Of a stretch of DNA of 6,500 nt, positions 1 to 5,502 are shown in pieces. Each line of letters opens with the position of its first letter. The first letter of the stretch is position 1. Source of the stretch: Pseudomonadota bacterium (lineage in GTDB: Bacteria; Pseudomonadota; Gammaproteobacteria; UBA5335); assembly GCA_002862965.1 (NCBI GenBank), contig PKCW01000090.1, positions 1 to 6,500 of the forward strand, given 5' to 3'. Below the pieces are notes generated by a model that worked only from the letters and a program-made list of their open reading frames with translations, ran no database searches and was not told where the DNA came from. A program made the position numbers and the translations under genes.

Positions 1-168
1 GAACGCAATCCCCTGATCGGCCGTCCGGACACCGCGGGCAATCGCGAGTTGGTGATCGGTCGGGGTGCGCGCGGGTATGTGGCGCTGTATCGCTATGCCG
101 CGGCGATTGATACGGTTTTCATCCTGGCCGTGCGAAGTCAACGGGAGGCCGGTTATGCACGGCTGTAG
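1..168 (+). CDS. ParE/RelE-type toxin, C-terminal part (5' end outside window)
   Basis: The frame is open from base 1 and ends at TAG 166-168, giving the last 55 residues of a protein. The stretch NRELVIGRGARGYVALYRY followed by VFILAVRSQREAGY is the usual final beta-strand pair and C-terminus of ParE/RelE-superfamily toxins, where a hydrophobic strand leads into an (I/L)A(I/V)RxQRExGY end. Known members are small proteins of about 90-110 residues, either gyrase inhibitors (ParE) or ribosome-dependent mRNA endonucleases (RelE); the fragment leans towards ParE. Its antitoxin would normally lie just upstream, outside the window. The Phd-type gene 209 bases downstream is unlikely to be its partner because it is followed by its own toxin remnant. 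Family call is firm; the ParE/RelE choice is inference. Confidence 0.8.
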   Translation, partial: ERNPLIGRPDTAGNRELVIGRGARGYVALYRYAAAIDTVFILAVRSQREAGYARL

Positions 169-342
169 CAGCCGAGGATGGGCAAAAGCCTGCGGCTGTG
201 TCCACCTAGTTCGGGGTTTTGAGTGCGTGACCTGGCTCGGACGGGGGCCGCGTGTGGGTAGGTCCACGTGGGCACGCTATGCTTTGCCTATCCTACGGGC
301 TACAGGGCGCATCATCTGTGTTGTCGTTGCATGGCGTCGACT

Positions 343-375
343 ACCATGTGACCAGTAATATGGTTATGAGGTGAT
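343..375 (+). promoter_or_regulatory. Leader of phd: short inverted repeat and strong ribosome binding site
   Basis: ACCAT (343-347) and ATGGT (360-364) form a short inverted repeat with a 12-base spacer just before the antitoxin gene. Phd-family antitoxins repress their own promoters by binding palindromes in this position, so it could be an operator, but five-base arms may arise by chance. The Shine-Dalgarno GAGGTGAT (368-375) is strong and fixes the ATG at 378. I found no convincing -35/-10 pair; TAATAT at 356-361 is the only AT-rich -10-like block. The rest of the gap from 169 holds a weak hairpin (CAGCCG near 169, CGGCTG near 194) and an isolated CCACGTGG palindrome (264-271). Confidence 0.3.
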
Positions 376-377
376 GT

Positions 378-626
378 ATGGGCGAGAAAATCGTGAGCTT
401 TGCGCACGCCAAGGCTCACTTGAGCGAATTGACGGAGCAACTGGCTTCAGGTGACGAGGTGGTGATTACCAAGCGGGGCCGTCCGGTGGGCCGACTGATT
501 CGTGCCGAGCGGGTGCTGCGGCCGGTGGATGCCGATGCGCTGCGGGAGCTGACCGCACGCATGGCCGAGCAGCCGGAGAGCGCGGGCGAGTTCATGCGCC
601 AGATGCGCGATCAGAGCCGGTATTGA
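378..626 (+). CDS. Phd/YefM-family antitoxin
   Basis: An 82-residue protein starting MGEKIVSFAHAKAHLSEL. The pattern FAHAKAHLSELTEQLASG (8-25), EVVITKRGRPVGRLI (27-41), is the Phd/YefM fold: an N-terminal DNA-binding half in which a helix packs against the VxITKRGxPVxxL beta-hairpin. The charged C-terminal tail (about 45-82) normally wraps the toxin. Length matches the family (75-95). The ATG is preceded by a strong GAGGTGAT ribosome binding site. Its stop codon TGA (624-626) overlaps by one base the ATG (626) of a VapC-type toxin start, the standard coupling in these operons. That toxin is cut after ~16 codons, so this antitoxin appears orphaned. It is not a close copy of the second Phd protein in the window, so the two modules have separate origins. 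Confidence 0.85.
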   Translation: MGEKIVSFAHAKAHLSELTEQLASGDEVVITKRGRPVGRLIRAERVLRPVDADALRELTARMAEQPESAGEFMRQMRDQSRY

Positions 627-673
627 TGCTGTACGTCGCCACCAGCATTCTGGTGGCGGCATTGACCTCGCCG
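626..673 (+). pseudogene. VapC-type PIN toxin, N-terminal remnant
   Basis: ATG 626 overlaps the antitoxin stop by one base and opens MLYVATSILVAALTSP, which matches the first beta-strand and helix of VapC toxins (typical form MxYLDTSxLVAxLT). After about 16 codons PIN similarity ends. The frame stays open only to 820 and yields a Cys/Trp/Ser/Arg-rich sequence that is an out-of-frame reading of the FkbM remnant. Intact VapC proteins have ~125-155 residues and four acidic metal ligands, so this is a broken toxin. The residue that should be the first ligand, Asp in the LDTS motif, is Ala here (GCC, 638-640), a further inactivating change. The breakpoint lies near 660-680. A TTG three bases upstream in the same frame could also start, but the ATG fits the family. 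Confidence 0.7.
637..658. repeat. Perfect 9-bp hairpin inside the broken vapC start
   Basis: CGCCACCAG (637-645) and CTGGTGGCG (650-658) are exact reverse complements separated by the four bases CATT. The hairpin sits in the codons for VATSILVAA. No T-run follows, so it is not a typical intrinsic terminator. The GCC that replaces the expected Asp codon lies in the left arm, and an Asp codon there (GAC) would leave one mismatch in the stem. Either chance coding palindromy or templated correction between arms could explain it. Confidence 0.6.
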
Positions 674-942
674 CGCCGGCACTGCTCAAGCTGGATATCC
701 AGGGCTTCGAGCTGCCGGCGTTGGAAGGCTGCGAGGGCGTGCTGGACCGCTTCGACTGGGTGTATGTGGAGTGCTCGTTCATGGAGCTGTACGCGGGACA
801 GGCTTTTGCCGACGCGGTGATCGCCTGGCTACGCGAGCGCGGCCTGCGTCTGGCGGGGGTTTACCACATGGCCTATGACGGCGACGGACGCGCCGTGCAG
901 GCGGATTTTCTGTTCGCGCATCGCACAGATGGGGCTGGCTGA
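661..942 (+). pseudogene. FkbM-family methyltransferase, C-terminal remnant
   Basis: In the frame ending at TGA 940-942 the sequence reads IDLAAPALLKLDIQGFELPAL, then VYVECSFMELYAGQAFADAV (residues encoded at about 757-816), then LRERGLRLAGVYHMAYD and a final QADFLFAH. This is the C-terminal half of FkbM-type SAM-dependent methyltransferases: the LLKxDxQGxExxxLxG motif, the VExSFxxLYxGQ segment and the closing ADxLF strand. These enzymes O-methylate sugars in polysaccharide and antibiotic pathways. Family members are usually about 230-280 residues; only ~93 are present, without the N-terminal SAM-binding glycine motif. The 5' end is replaced by the phd/vapC remnant with the junction near 660-680, and no ribosome binding site serves an internal start. 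I read it as a gene cut by arrival of the TA module or by a deletion across it. Confidence 0.75.
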
Positions 943-1249
943 TATCGCAGGGCCGGCACGAGCGCCGGCGGTGGCCGGCGTGGAGCCGCTCAAATGGAAA
1001 ATGCAGACGAACCGATAACGCCCACGAACGGTGCCGCAGCCAAGCTGCCGCCGATCACCGTCCTCCTCCTCACCTACAACGAGGAAAAGCACCTCGGACG
1101 CGCCATCGAGTCGGTGCGCCCGTTTGCGGCGCAGGTGGTGGTGGATTCGTTCTCGACCGACGGCACGGTGGCCATCGCCCGCGCGCTGGGCGCCGCGGTG
1201 TTGCAGAACCGCTGGGAGAATAATCACGCAAGGAATGGGGGCTCAAGTA

Positions 1250-1291
1250 GGGCCGCGCCTCCGCAAGGATGCGTCGCACGGCAGCGGGAAG
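1250..1291 (-). repeat. Degenerate copy of the palindromic repeat family
   Basis: The stretch GCCGCGCC, CCGCAAGGAT, TCGCACGGC, GGGAAG follows the same order as the better copy beginning 45 bases later (GCCGCGCC, TGCGGAT, TCGCAACGGC, GGAAG) with small insertions. I read it as a decayed tandem copy lying directly against the broken end of the glycosyltransferase gene. Similarity is by eye only. Confidence 0.4.
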
Positions 1292-1293
1292 CG

Positions 1294-1338
1294 CAGAAGG
1301 CATGGATTGCCGCGCCCCTGCGGATCTCGCAACGGCGG
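1294..1338 (-). repeat. Palindromic repeat, subfamily B, minus orientation (left flank of vapC/phd)
   Basis: The left 25 bases (1294-1318, containing GGCATGGATTGCCGCGCCCC) are identical to 2157-2181. The right arm is eroded: TCGCAACGG replaces CTCGCAATGACG, and the inner GGGG arm has become GGAT. The copy lies between the truncated GT2 gene and the end of vapC. With the copy at 2157 it brackets the phd-vapC module in direct orientation. Confidence 0.7.
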
Positions 1339-1369
1339 AAGACGGAGTGATCGCACGAGCCACCGGACT

Positions 1370-1831
1370 TCACGCTTGGTGCAGGAAATCCTGCAACAAC
1401 GCGGAGCGGTGTTCGGCAAACGGATTGACCACGGTAACGCCGCGCCAGGTGAAACCGTCTTGCAAGTCCTCGCTGAGCAGCAGGCGGCAGCGATGCTCGG
1501 CGGCCACGGACAGGATCAGGGCATCCCAGGTCTGCAGGCCGTGGTCGGCGGCAAGGTCGAGCGCACTCTGAAACGCGGGCCAAGTGGAGTCGACGACGGC
1601 AAAGCCGTCGGCCCAGGACAGCAGCGCCGCGCGGGCTTGCTCTGCTGAGATTCCCGCCTTACCGGTCAGGACCCGGTACAGCTCACCAAGCGTCTGCGCC
1701 GGCAGCAAGATCCGCTCGACGGGAAGCTGCGCAATCAGGTCCCGTGCCAGCTCGCAACGCCGCAGATCGCCCAGACCTTCGGCGTAGGCCAGAACATTGG
1801 TGTCGAGAGCGGCTCTCGCGGGGGAAGGCAT
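1370..1831 (-). CDS. vapC: VapC-type PIN-domain toxin
   Basis: A 153-residue PIN-domain protein, the usual VapC length. The four-acid metal site is visible: Asp10 in ALDTNVLAYAEG, Glu50 in TLGELYRVL, Asp103 in TWDALILSVAAEHRC, and Glu121/Asp122 in LLLSEDLQDGF. It ends with the typical GVTVVNPF strand (131-138). VapC enzymes are Mg-dependent endoribonucleases that cut tRNA or rRNA, and the N-term/C-term layout agrees with an active enzyme. Its ATG (1831-1829) overlaps the antitoxin stop by one base (TGATG), so translation is probably coupled. It points against the surrounding sugar genes. Tail residues after 138 (AEHRSALLQDFLHQA) lie outside the core fold. Target RNA cannot be deduced. Confidence 0.9.
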   Translation of the reverse strand: MPSPARAALDTNVLAYAEGLGDLRRCELARDLIAQLPVERILLPAQTLGELYRVLTGKAGISAEQARAALLSWADGFAVVDSTWPAFQSALDLAADHGLQTWDALILSVAAEHRCRLLLSEDLQDGFTWRGVTVVNPFAEHRSALLQDFLHQA

Positions 1832-2061
1832 CAGTCGTACAGTTCGTCGCGGCGCCAGTCGCGCGTGCCGCGCGCAGGTTGACTGCGCAGACGCTCGATC
1901 AGGCGCTGCCGGGCGGGTTCGAGATTGCTCGCGGGACGGGCCGGAATGATTTGCGCCACCGCCGTTCCACGCGAGACGATGGTGATCGCCTCCCCACGGC
2001 TGACGGCTTTCAGGATTTGGGAAAAGTGCCGGTTCGCATCGCTTGCGGTAACGGTTTTCAT
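1831..2061 (-). CDS. Phd/YefM-family antitoxin of the vapC module
   Basis: A 76-residue protein, MKTVTASDANRHFSQILKAV then EAITIVSRGTAVAQIIPA. This is the Phd/YefM N-terminal fold: the T(A/V)SDANRHFSxIL helix and the VxRGxxVAxIIP hairpin that form the DNA-binding dimer. The Arg-rich C-terminus (about 46-76, ending WRRDELYD) should bind and block VapC. Pairing of a Phd-type antitoxin with a PIN toxin is common in proteobacteria. No good Shine-Dalgarno lies before the ATG (2061-2059); the leader reads AAATCCGGTATTCCT, so initiation may be weak or use a short leader. A promoter and an 8-bp-armed palindrome lie directly upstream, consistent with autorepression by the antitoxin-toxin complex. The gene is complete. 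Confidence 0.9.
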   Translation of the reverse strand: MKTVTASDANRHFSQILKAVSRGEAITIVSRGTAVAQIIPARPASNLEPARQRLIERLRSQPARGTRDWRRDELYD

Positions 2062-2076
2062 AGGAATACCGGATTT

Positions 2077-2097
2077 AAGTAGTGCTGATCACTACTT
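2077..2097 (-). promoter_or_regulatory. Palindromic operator of the phd-vapC operon
   Basis: AAGTAGTG (2077-2084) and CACTACTT (2090-2097) are exact reverse complements around the 5-base centre CTGAT. The palindrome begins 16 bases before the antitoxin ATG and overlaps the proposed -10 element. Phd-type antitoxins bind palindromes in this position to repress their own operon, so this is the likely operator. AT content is locally higher than in the surroundings. Confidence 0.65.
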
Positions 2098-2123
2098 TAT
2101 CGATCGCTGCGCAACCAGGTCAA
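2094..2123 (-). promoter_or_regulatory. Sigma-70-type promoter of phd-vapC
   Basis: Read on the minus strand, TTGACC (2123-2118) matches five of six -35 bases. After 18 bases TAAAGT (2099-2094) matches four of six -10 bases. Transcription would start near 2087, inside the palindrome and about 25 bases before the ATG at 2061. The overlap of -10, start site and operator fits repression by occlusion. Prediction by eye. Confidence 0.5.
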
Positions 2124-2156
2124 GGATCACGACAGGCTGGTCGGCACCAGGATGGG

Positions 2157-2204
2157 CAGAAGGCATGGATTGCCGCGCCCCCTTCTGGGGCTCGCAATGA
2201 CGGG
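2157..2204 (-). repeat. Palindromic repeat, subfamily B, minus orientation (right flank of phd-vapC)
   Basis: Outer arms ATTGC (2169-2173) and GCAAT (2194-2198) pair. Inner GCCCC and GGGGC pair around a five-base loop (CTTCT), longer than the TGC of other copies. The copy is led by AAGGCATGG and ends GACGGG. Its first 25 bases are identical to 1294-1318. It forms a face-to-face pair with the subfamily A copy at 2212. Confidence 0.8.
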
Positions 2205-2211
2205 AAGTGGT

Positions 2212-2245
2212 CGTCATCGCGGGGTGCGCAGCGCCATGGCGATCA
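2212..2245 (-). repeat. Palindromic repeat, subfamily A, minus orientation
   Basis: The reverse complement reads ATCGCCATGGCGCTGCGC, then ACCCCGCGATGACG: outer arms ATCGC/GCGAT intact, inner GGCGC/GCACC with one mismatch. Read on the minus strand it precedes the B copy by 7 bases, the same A-then-B order as the pair at 5408-5489. It ends 37 bases before mntA, so it lies in that gene's leader. Confidence 0.7.
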
Positions 2246-2282
2246 CGCTACCATCACACGGGGAAGTTGCTGAGCAGCCCTT

Positions 2283-2573
2283 ATGAAGCCCTCTGAAGCC
2301 TTGGCCTTCAACCGTGCCGCGATCCGCCGCGTCATTGAATCGCACCACGCCCGCAACGCGCGGGTGTTCGGCTCGGTGTTGCGCGGCCAGGACACGGATG
2401 GCAGCGACCTTGACATCCTCATCGACCCGACGCCTGAAACAACGCTGATGGACATCGGCGCGATCCGCCACGAACTCGCGAAACTGCTGGGCGTACCGGT
2501 GGACGTCCTGACGCCCAATGCATTGCCCGACAAGTTCCGGGCGCAAGTGCTTGCCGAGGCGCGCCCGATATGA
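2283..2573 (+). CDS. mntA: MntA-type minimal nucleotidyltransferase antitoxin
   Basis: A 96-residue protein with the signature of polymerase-beta-like minimal nucleotidyltransferases: Gly30-Ser31 followed after ten residues by Asp42-x-Asp44 (FGSVLRGQDTDGSDLDILID, 29-48), and a third carboxylate at Asp74 in VPVDVLT. This GSX10DXD pattern is the active site of MntA antitoxins, which neutralise the HEPN toxin HepT by transferring AMP groups to a tyrosine near its RNase motif. Length fits (about 95-140). The stop TGA (2571-2573) overlaps the hepT start in ATGA, so the two are translationally coupled. The Shine-Dalgarno is poor (GAGCAG about eight bases before ATG). All catalytic residues are present, so an active enzyme is expected. 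Confidence 0.9.
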   Translation: MKPSEALAFNRAAIRRVIESHHARNARVFGSVLRGQDTDGSDLDILIDPTPETTLMDIGAIRHELAKLLGVPVDVLTPNALPDKFRAQVLAEARPI

Positions 2574-2953
2574 CCCGCGCAGAGCGGCGCCTTGACGACT
2601 ACTTGGGCCACATCCTCGAAGCCATCGAGCGCATCGACCGCTACATTGATGGTCTTGACGAACGTGCGTTCCTGAACAATCAACTCGTGCAGGACGCCGT
2701 GACCCGCAACTTCGAGATCATCGGCGAGGCAAGCAACAACATCGAGAAGCACCACCCGGACTTCGCGGCAGCGCATCCCGACTTACCCCTCTCGTTTGCC
2801 TACCAGATGCGTAACGCGATTGCGCACGGCTATTTCAAGGTGGACTACGAAATCGTTTGGAGGACCATCCACCGTGACCTGCCAAGGCTGTATGGCCAGG
2901 TGCGCCGCCTGACGGATCAGCGCCTGATCGGTGATGACGGACACGCGCCGTGA
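2570..2953 (+). CDS. hepT: HepT-type HEPN-domain RNase toxin
   Basis: A 127-residue, mostly helical protein of the HepT/DUF86 family. The HEPN catalytic motif RX4HXY is complete at Arg81, His86, Tyr88 (MRNAIAHGYF). The conserved helix NFEIIGEASNNI (47-58), with the IGEA core, lies before it, and VDYEIVWRTI follows it, as in family members. HepT dimers are RNases; MntA adenylylates the tyrosine of this motif (Tyr88 here) to keep the toxin inactive. ATG 2570 overlaps mntA by four bases. Nothing is truncated. The module stands between a TA region and the WcaI-like gene and has no obvious role in sugar synthesis; defence or plasmid/island stabilisation are the known roles of such pairs. Confidence 0.92.
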   Translation: MTRAERRLDDYLGHILEAIERIDRYIDGLDERAFLNNQLVQDAVTRNFEIIGEASNNIEKHHPDFAAAHPDLPLSFAYQMRNAIAHGYFKVDYEIVWRTIHRDLPRLYGQVRRLTDQRLIGDDGHAP

Positions 2954-3031
2954 ATACCGGTGCCATCCGACATCTGCTTCGCGCCCGCGGGACACCGCAC
3001 CTCCTCCATGGGCATTTCTTGAAGGTTTGAA

Positions 3032-4297
3032 TTGAAAATCCTCATCCACGGCATCAATTTCGCGCCCGAGCTGGTCGGGATCGGCAAGTACACCGGCGAG
3101 ATGGCCGGCTGGCTGGCGGCGCGCGGCCATGCGGTGCGGGTGGTGGCCGCCCCACCCTATTACCCCGAGTGGGCGGTGGGCGCGGGCTACCGGCCGGACC
3201 GCTACCGGCGCGAGACCTGGCGCTGGACGGACGGTGCGGCGGCCGAGGTGTGGCGCTGTCCTCTGTGGGTGCCGCACCAGCCGGGCGGCGCCAAGCGCCT
3301 CGCCCATCTGGCGAGCTTTGCCGCGAGCGGCGCGCCGGTGATGCTGGCGCAGGCGCGCTGGCGGCCGGATCTGGTGCTGTGCGTGGAGCCGACCCTGTTC
3401 TCGGCGCCGGCGGCCTTGCTCACGGCGCGGCTGGCCGGCGCGCGGGCCTGGCTGCACATTCAGGATCTGGAAGTGGACGCGGCCTTCGATCTGGGCCTTT
3501 TGCCCGGCGGGGCGCTGCGGCGCTTCGCGCTGGGCTGCGAGTCCGTGCTGCTGCGCCGCTTCGACCGCGTCTCGACCATCTCGGAGGCCATGCGCGAGCG
3601 GGTGATCGCCAAGGGCATCGCGCCCGAGCGCGCGCCGCTGCTGCCCAACTGGGCGGACGTGGACGCGGTGCGCCCGCAGCGAGGCCCGAACCCGCTGCGG
3701 GCCGAACTCGGCATCGCGGAAGGCGCCGTGGTGGCACTCTATTCGGGAAACCTCGGCGAAAAACAGGGGCTGGAGCTGCTGATCGAGGCCGCCCGGGCAC
3801 TGCAGGACGACCCAACCGTGGTGTTCGTGATCGGCGGCGCGGGCAGCGCGCGCGAGCGCCTGATGGCGATGGCGACGGGTCTGCCCAACATCCGCTGGAT
3901 CCCGCTGCAGCCCGCAGAGCGGCTGAACGATCTGTTGAATCTGGCCGACGTGCACCTGCTGCCGCAGCGCGCCGATGCCGCGGATCTGGTCATGCCGTCC
4001 AAGCTGACCGGCATGCTGGCGAGCGGCCGGCCGGTGATCGCCACCGCCGAGCCCGAGACCCAGGTCGGCCGCGTGGTCGGCGGCTGCGGCGTGCTGGTCC
4101 CGCCCGGCGATGGGGCAGCGCTGGCCCGCGCCGTTGTGGATCTGGCGGCCGATCCCGCGCGGCGGCAAGGGCTGGGCGCGGCGGCGCGCGACTATGCCGA
4201 GACCAACCTCGCCCGTGATGCCATCATGGGCCGATTCGAGCACACGGCGCTGGCCCTGTGCGGCCAGCCCGCCCCCGCCCCCGAGGAACCCGCATGA
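3032..4297 (+). CDS. wcaI: WcaI-like family 4 glycosyltransferase (colanic-acid/EPS biosynthesis)
   Basis: A 421-residue GT-B glycosyltransferase of family GT4. It opens [20 protein letters not shown] with the [10 protein letters not shown] loop (16-25), then AAPPYYPEW (39-47) and [11 protein letters not shown] (74-84), all typical of WcaI. The C-terminal half has [13 protein letters not shown] (236-248) and [16 protein letters not shown] (322-337), the nucleotide-sugar site; the classic EX7E pair is replaced by the PSKLT form usual in this subfamily. E. coli WcaI has about 407 residues and belongs to the colanic acid cluster beside gmd and fcl, as here. The start is TTG 3032, chosen because AAGG lies six bases upstream (3022-3025) and the family N-terminus begins exactly there; no ATG fits. 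The last 12 residues (PAPAPEEPA end) are a proline-rich tail. The stop overlaps gmd by four bases. Acceptor and donor sugar are not visible. Confidence 0.88.
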   Translation: MKILIHGINFAPELVGIGKYTGEMAGWLAARGHAVRVVAAPPYYPEWAVGAGYRPDRYRRETWRWTDGAAAEVWRCPLWVPHQPGGAKRLAHLASFAASGAPVMLAQARWRPDLVLCVEPTLFSAPAALLTARLAGARAWLHIQDLEVDAAFDLGLLPGGALRRFALGCESVLLRRFDRVSTISEAMRERVIAKGIAPERAPLLPNWADVDAVRPQRGPNPLRAELGIAEGAVVALYSGNLGEKQGLELLIEAARALQDDPTVVFVIGGAGSARERLMAMATGLPNIRWIPLQPAERLNDLLNLADVHLLPQRADAADLVMPSKLTGMLASGRPVIATAEPETQVGRVVGGCGVLVPPGDGAALARAVVDLAADPARRQGLGAAARDYAETNLARDAIMGRFEHTALALCGQPAPAPEEPA

Positions 4298-5382
4298 GCA
4301 AACGCGCACTGATCACCGGTATCACCGGCCAGGACGGCATGTACCTGACCGAACTGCTGCTGGCCAAGGGCTACGAGGTGCACGGCATCAAGCGCCGCGC
4401 CTCGCTGTTCAACACCGATCGCATCGATCATCTCTACCAGGAACCGCACGCGCCCGACCGGCGCCTGATCCTGCACTACGGCGATCTCACCGACGCCACC
4501 AACCTGATCCGCGTGGTGCAGGAGGTGCAGCCGGACGAGATCTACAACCTTGCGGCGCAAAGCCACGTGGCGGTCTCCTTCGAAACGCCGGAGTACACGG
4601 CGAACGCCGACGCCATCGGGACCTTGCGCCTGCTGGAGGCCATCCGCATCCTGGGGCTGGAGGAGCGGACGCGCTTCTATCAGGCGAGCACCTCGGAGCT
4701 CTATGGCAAGGTGCAGGCCATCCCGCAGGATGAAACCACGCCCTTCTATCCGCGTTCGCCCTATGCCGCGGCCAAGCTCTATGCCTACTGGATCACGGTG
4801 AACTACCGCGAGGCCTATGGGATGTACGCCTGCAACGGCATCCTGTTCAACCACGAATCGCCGGTGCGCGGCGAGACCTTCGTCACGCGCAAGATCACCC
4901 GCGCGCTGGCGCGCATCAAGCTGGGGCTGCAGGAGCGGCTGTATCTGGGCAATCTCGACGCGCTGCGCGACTGGGGCCATGCGCGCGATTACGTCGAGGC
5001 GCAGTGGCTGATGCTGCAGCAGGCAACGCCGGAGGATTACGTGATCGCGACGGGCGAGCAGCACGCGGTGCGCGAGTTTGTCGAGCGGGCGGCGGCGGAG
5101 CTCGGCATCGCGCTGCGCTGGGAAGGCGAAGGCGTCAGCGAGCGCGGCATCTGCACCCGCACCGGCCGCTGCCTGGTGGCTGTCGATGCGCGCTACTTCC
5201 GCCCCACCGAGGTGGAAACGCTGCTGGGAAATCCCGCCAAGGCCAAGCGCCAGCTCGGCTGGGCGCCCAAGGTCGGCTTCGAGGAGCTGGTCGCCGAGAT
5301 GGTGCGCGAGGATCTGAAAGCCGCCGAGCGCGACGAGCTGTGTCGCCGCGAGGGGTTCGCCACCTTCGCCCATCATGAATGA
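4294..5382 (+). CDS. gmd: GDP-mannose 4,6-dehydratase
   Basis: A 362-residue short-chain dehydrogenase of the extended type that converts GDP-D-mannose to GDP-4-keto-6-deoxy-D-mannose with bound NADP(H), the first step to GDP-L-fucose and other deoxyhexoses. The nucleotide-binding GITGQDG is at 9-15 and [18 protein letters not shown] (31-48) is the Gmd signature. GDLTDATNL (63-71), the catalytic Thr133 and Glu135 in QASTSELYG, and Tyr157-x3-Lys161 in YAAAK follow. [15 protein letters not shown] (186-200) and [20 protein letters not shown] are further Gmd hallmarks. The ATG at 4294 is preferred over an upstream in-frame ATG (4258) because GAGGAA lies five bases before it, it overlaps the wcaI stop as ATGA, and the family begins here. 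Full length, all key residues present. fcl, its usual partner, follows after a repeat-filled gap. Confidence 0.96.
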   Translation: MSKRALITGITGQDGMYLTELLLAKGYEVHGIKRRASLFNTDRIDHLYQEPHAPDRRLILHYGDLTDATNLIRVVQEVQPDEIYNLAAQSHVAVSFETPEYTANADAIGTLRLLEAIRILGLEERTRFYQASTSELYGKVQAIPQDETTPFYPRSPYAAAKLYAYWITVNYREAYGMYACNGILFNHESPVRGETFVTRKITRALARIKLGLQERLYLGNLDALRDWGHARDYVEAQWLMLQQATPEDYVIATGEQHAVREFVERAAAELGIALRWEGEGVSERGICTRTGRCLVAVDARYFRPTEVETLLGNPAKAKRQLGWAPKVGFEELVAEMVREDLKAAERDELCRREGFATFAHHE

Positions 5383-5405
5383 GGGGTGAAGCCGGCCGCC
5401 GGACT

Positions 5406-5443
5406 GGATGGATCGCCACGGCGCTGCGCGCCTCGCGATGACG
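5406..5443 (+). repeat. Palindromic repeat A1
   Basis: Outer arms ATCGC (5412-5416) and GCGAT (5435-5439). Inner arms GGCGC (5420-5424) and GCGCC (5428-5432) around loop TGC. Unpaired CAC and TC form a 3x2 internal loop. Flanks are ATGG before and GACG after. It faces copy B1 eight bases downstream, giving a long imperfect inverted repeat. Confidence 0.85.
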
Positions 5444-5451
5444 TTCCCTCT

Positions 5452-5490
5452 GTCATTGCGAGCCCCACAGGGGCGTGGCAATCCATGCCT
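5452..5490 (+). repeat. Palindromic repeat B1
   Basis: Outer arms ATTGC (5455-5459) and GCAAT (5478-5482). Inner arms GCCCC (5462-5466) and GGGGC (5470-5474) around loop ACA. It ends CCATGCCT. Its reverse complement aligns with subfamily A over its whole length, so A1 plus B1 is an inverted pair of about 82 bases. Confidence 0.85.
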
Positions 5491-5502
5491 TTCCAGCGCC
5501 GT

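Larger units (their letters stand above)
994..1350 (+). pseudogene. Family 2 glycosyltransferase, N-terminal remnant
   Basis: ATG 994 has a GGAG eight bases upstream (982-985). Residues 20-72 read PITVLLLTYNEEKHLGRAIE, VVVDSFSTDGT, ALGAAVLQN: the GT-A Rossmann start of family 2 glycosyltransferases, with the TYNEE nucleotide-binding strand and the DSFSTDGT segment (51-58). The closest style I recall is EPS/LPS-core transferases of the WaaE-like group, which continue with N(x)WxNYAxQ. Here similarity stops at RWEN (residues 73-76, base ~1221); the frame then runs through repeat-derived sequence to TGA 1348-1350. Members normally have 250-300 residues, so most of the catalytic domain is missing. 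It follows the FkbM remnant by 51 bases in the same direction, consistent with a former operon. As a stand-alone 118-residue product it would not be an active transferase. Confidence 0.8.

Noticed and set aside
65..358. 97-codon plus-strand open frame
   Set aside because: It overlaps the ParE-type toxin end in another frame, and its Cys/Trp/Arg-rich sequence has no family features or ribosome binding site.
951..979. Three GCCGGC palindromes between the FkbM and GT2 remnants as a terminator
   Set aside because: No T-run follows and such hexamers are expected by chance at this GC content.
4258..4293. Upstream start for gmd adding [12 protein letters not shown]
   Set aside because: The added residues lie before the family N-terminus and are an out-of-frame reading of the wcaI end. 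ATG 4294 has the ribosome binding site and the ATGA overlap.
2783..4309. Long minus-strand open frame of 508 codons opposite wcaI
   Set aside because: It mirrors a clear WcaI-like gene on the plus strand. Its His/Gln/Arg-rich low-complexity composition is what antisense reading of a GC-rich gene gives, with no recognisable domain.
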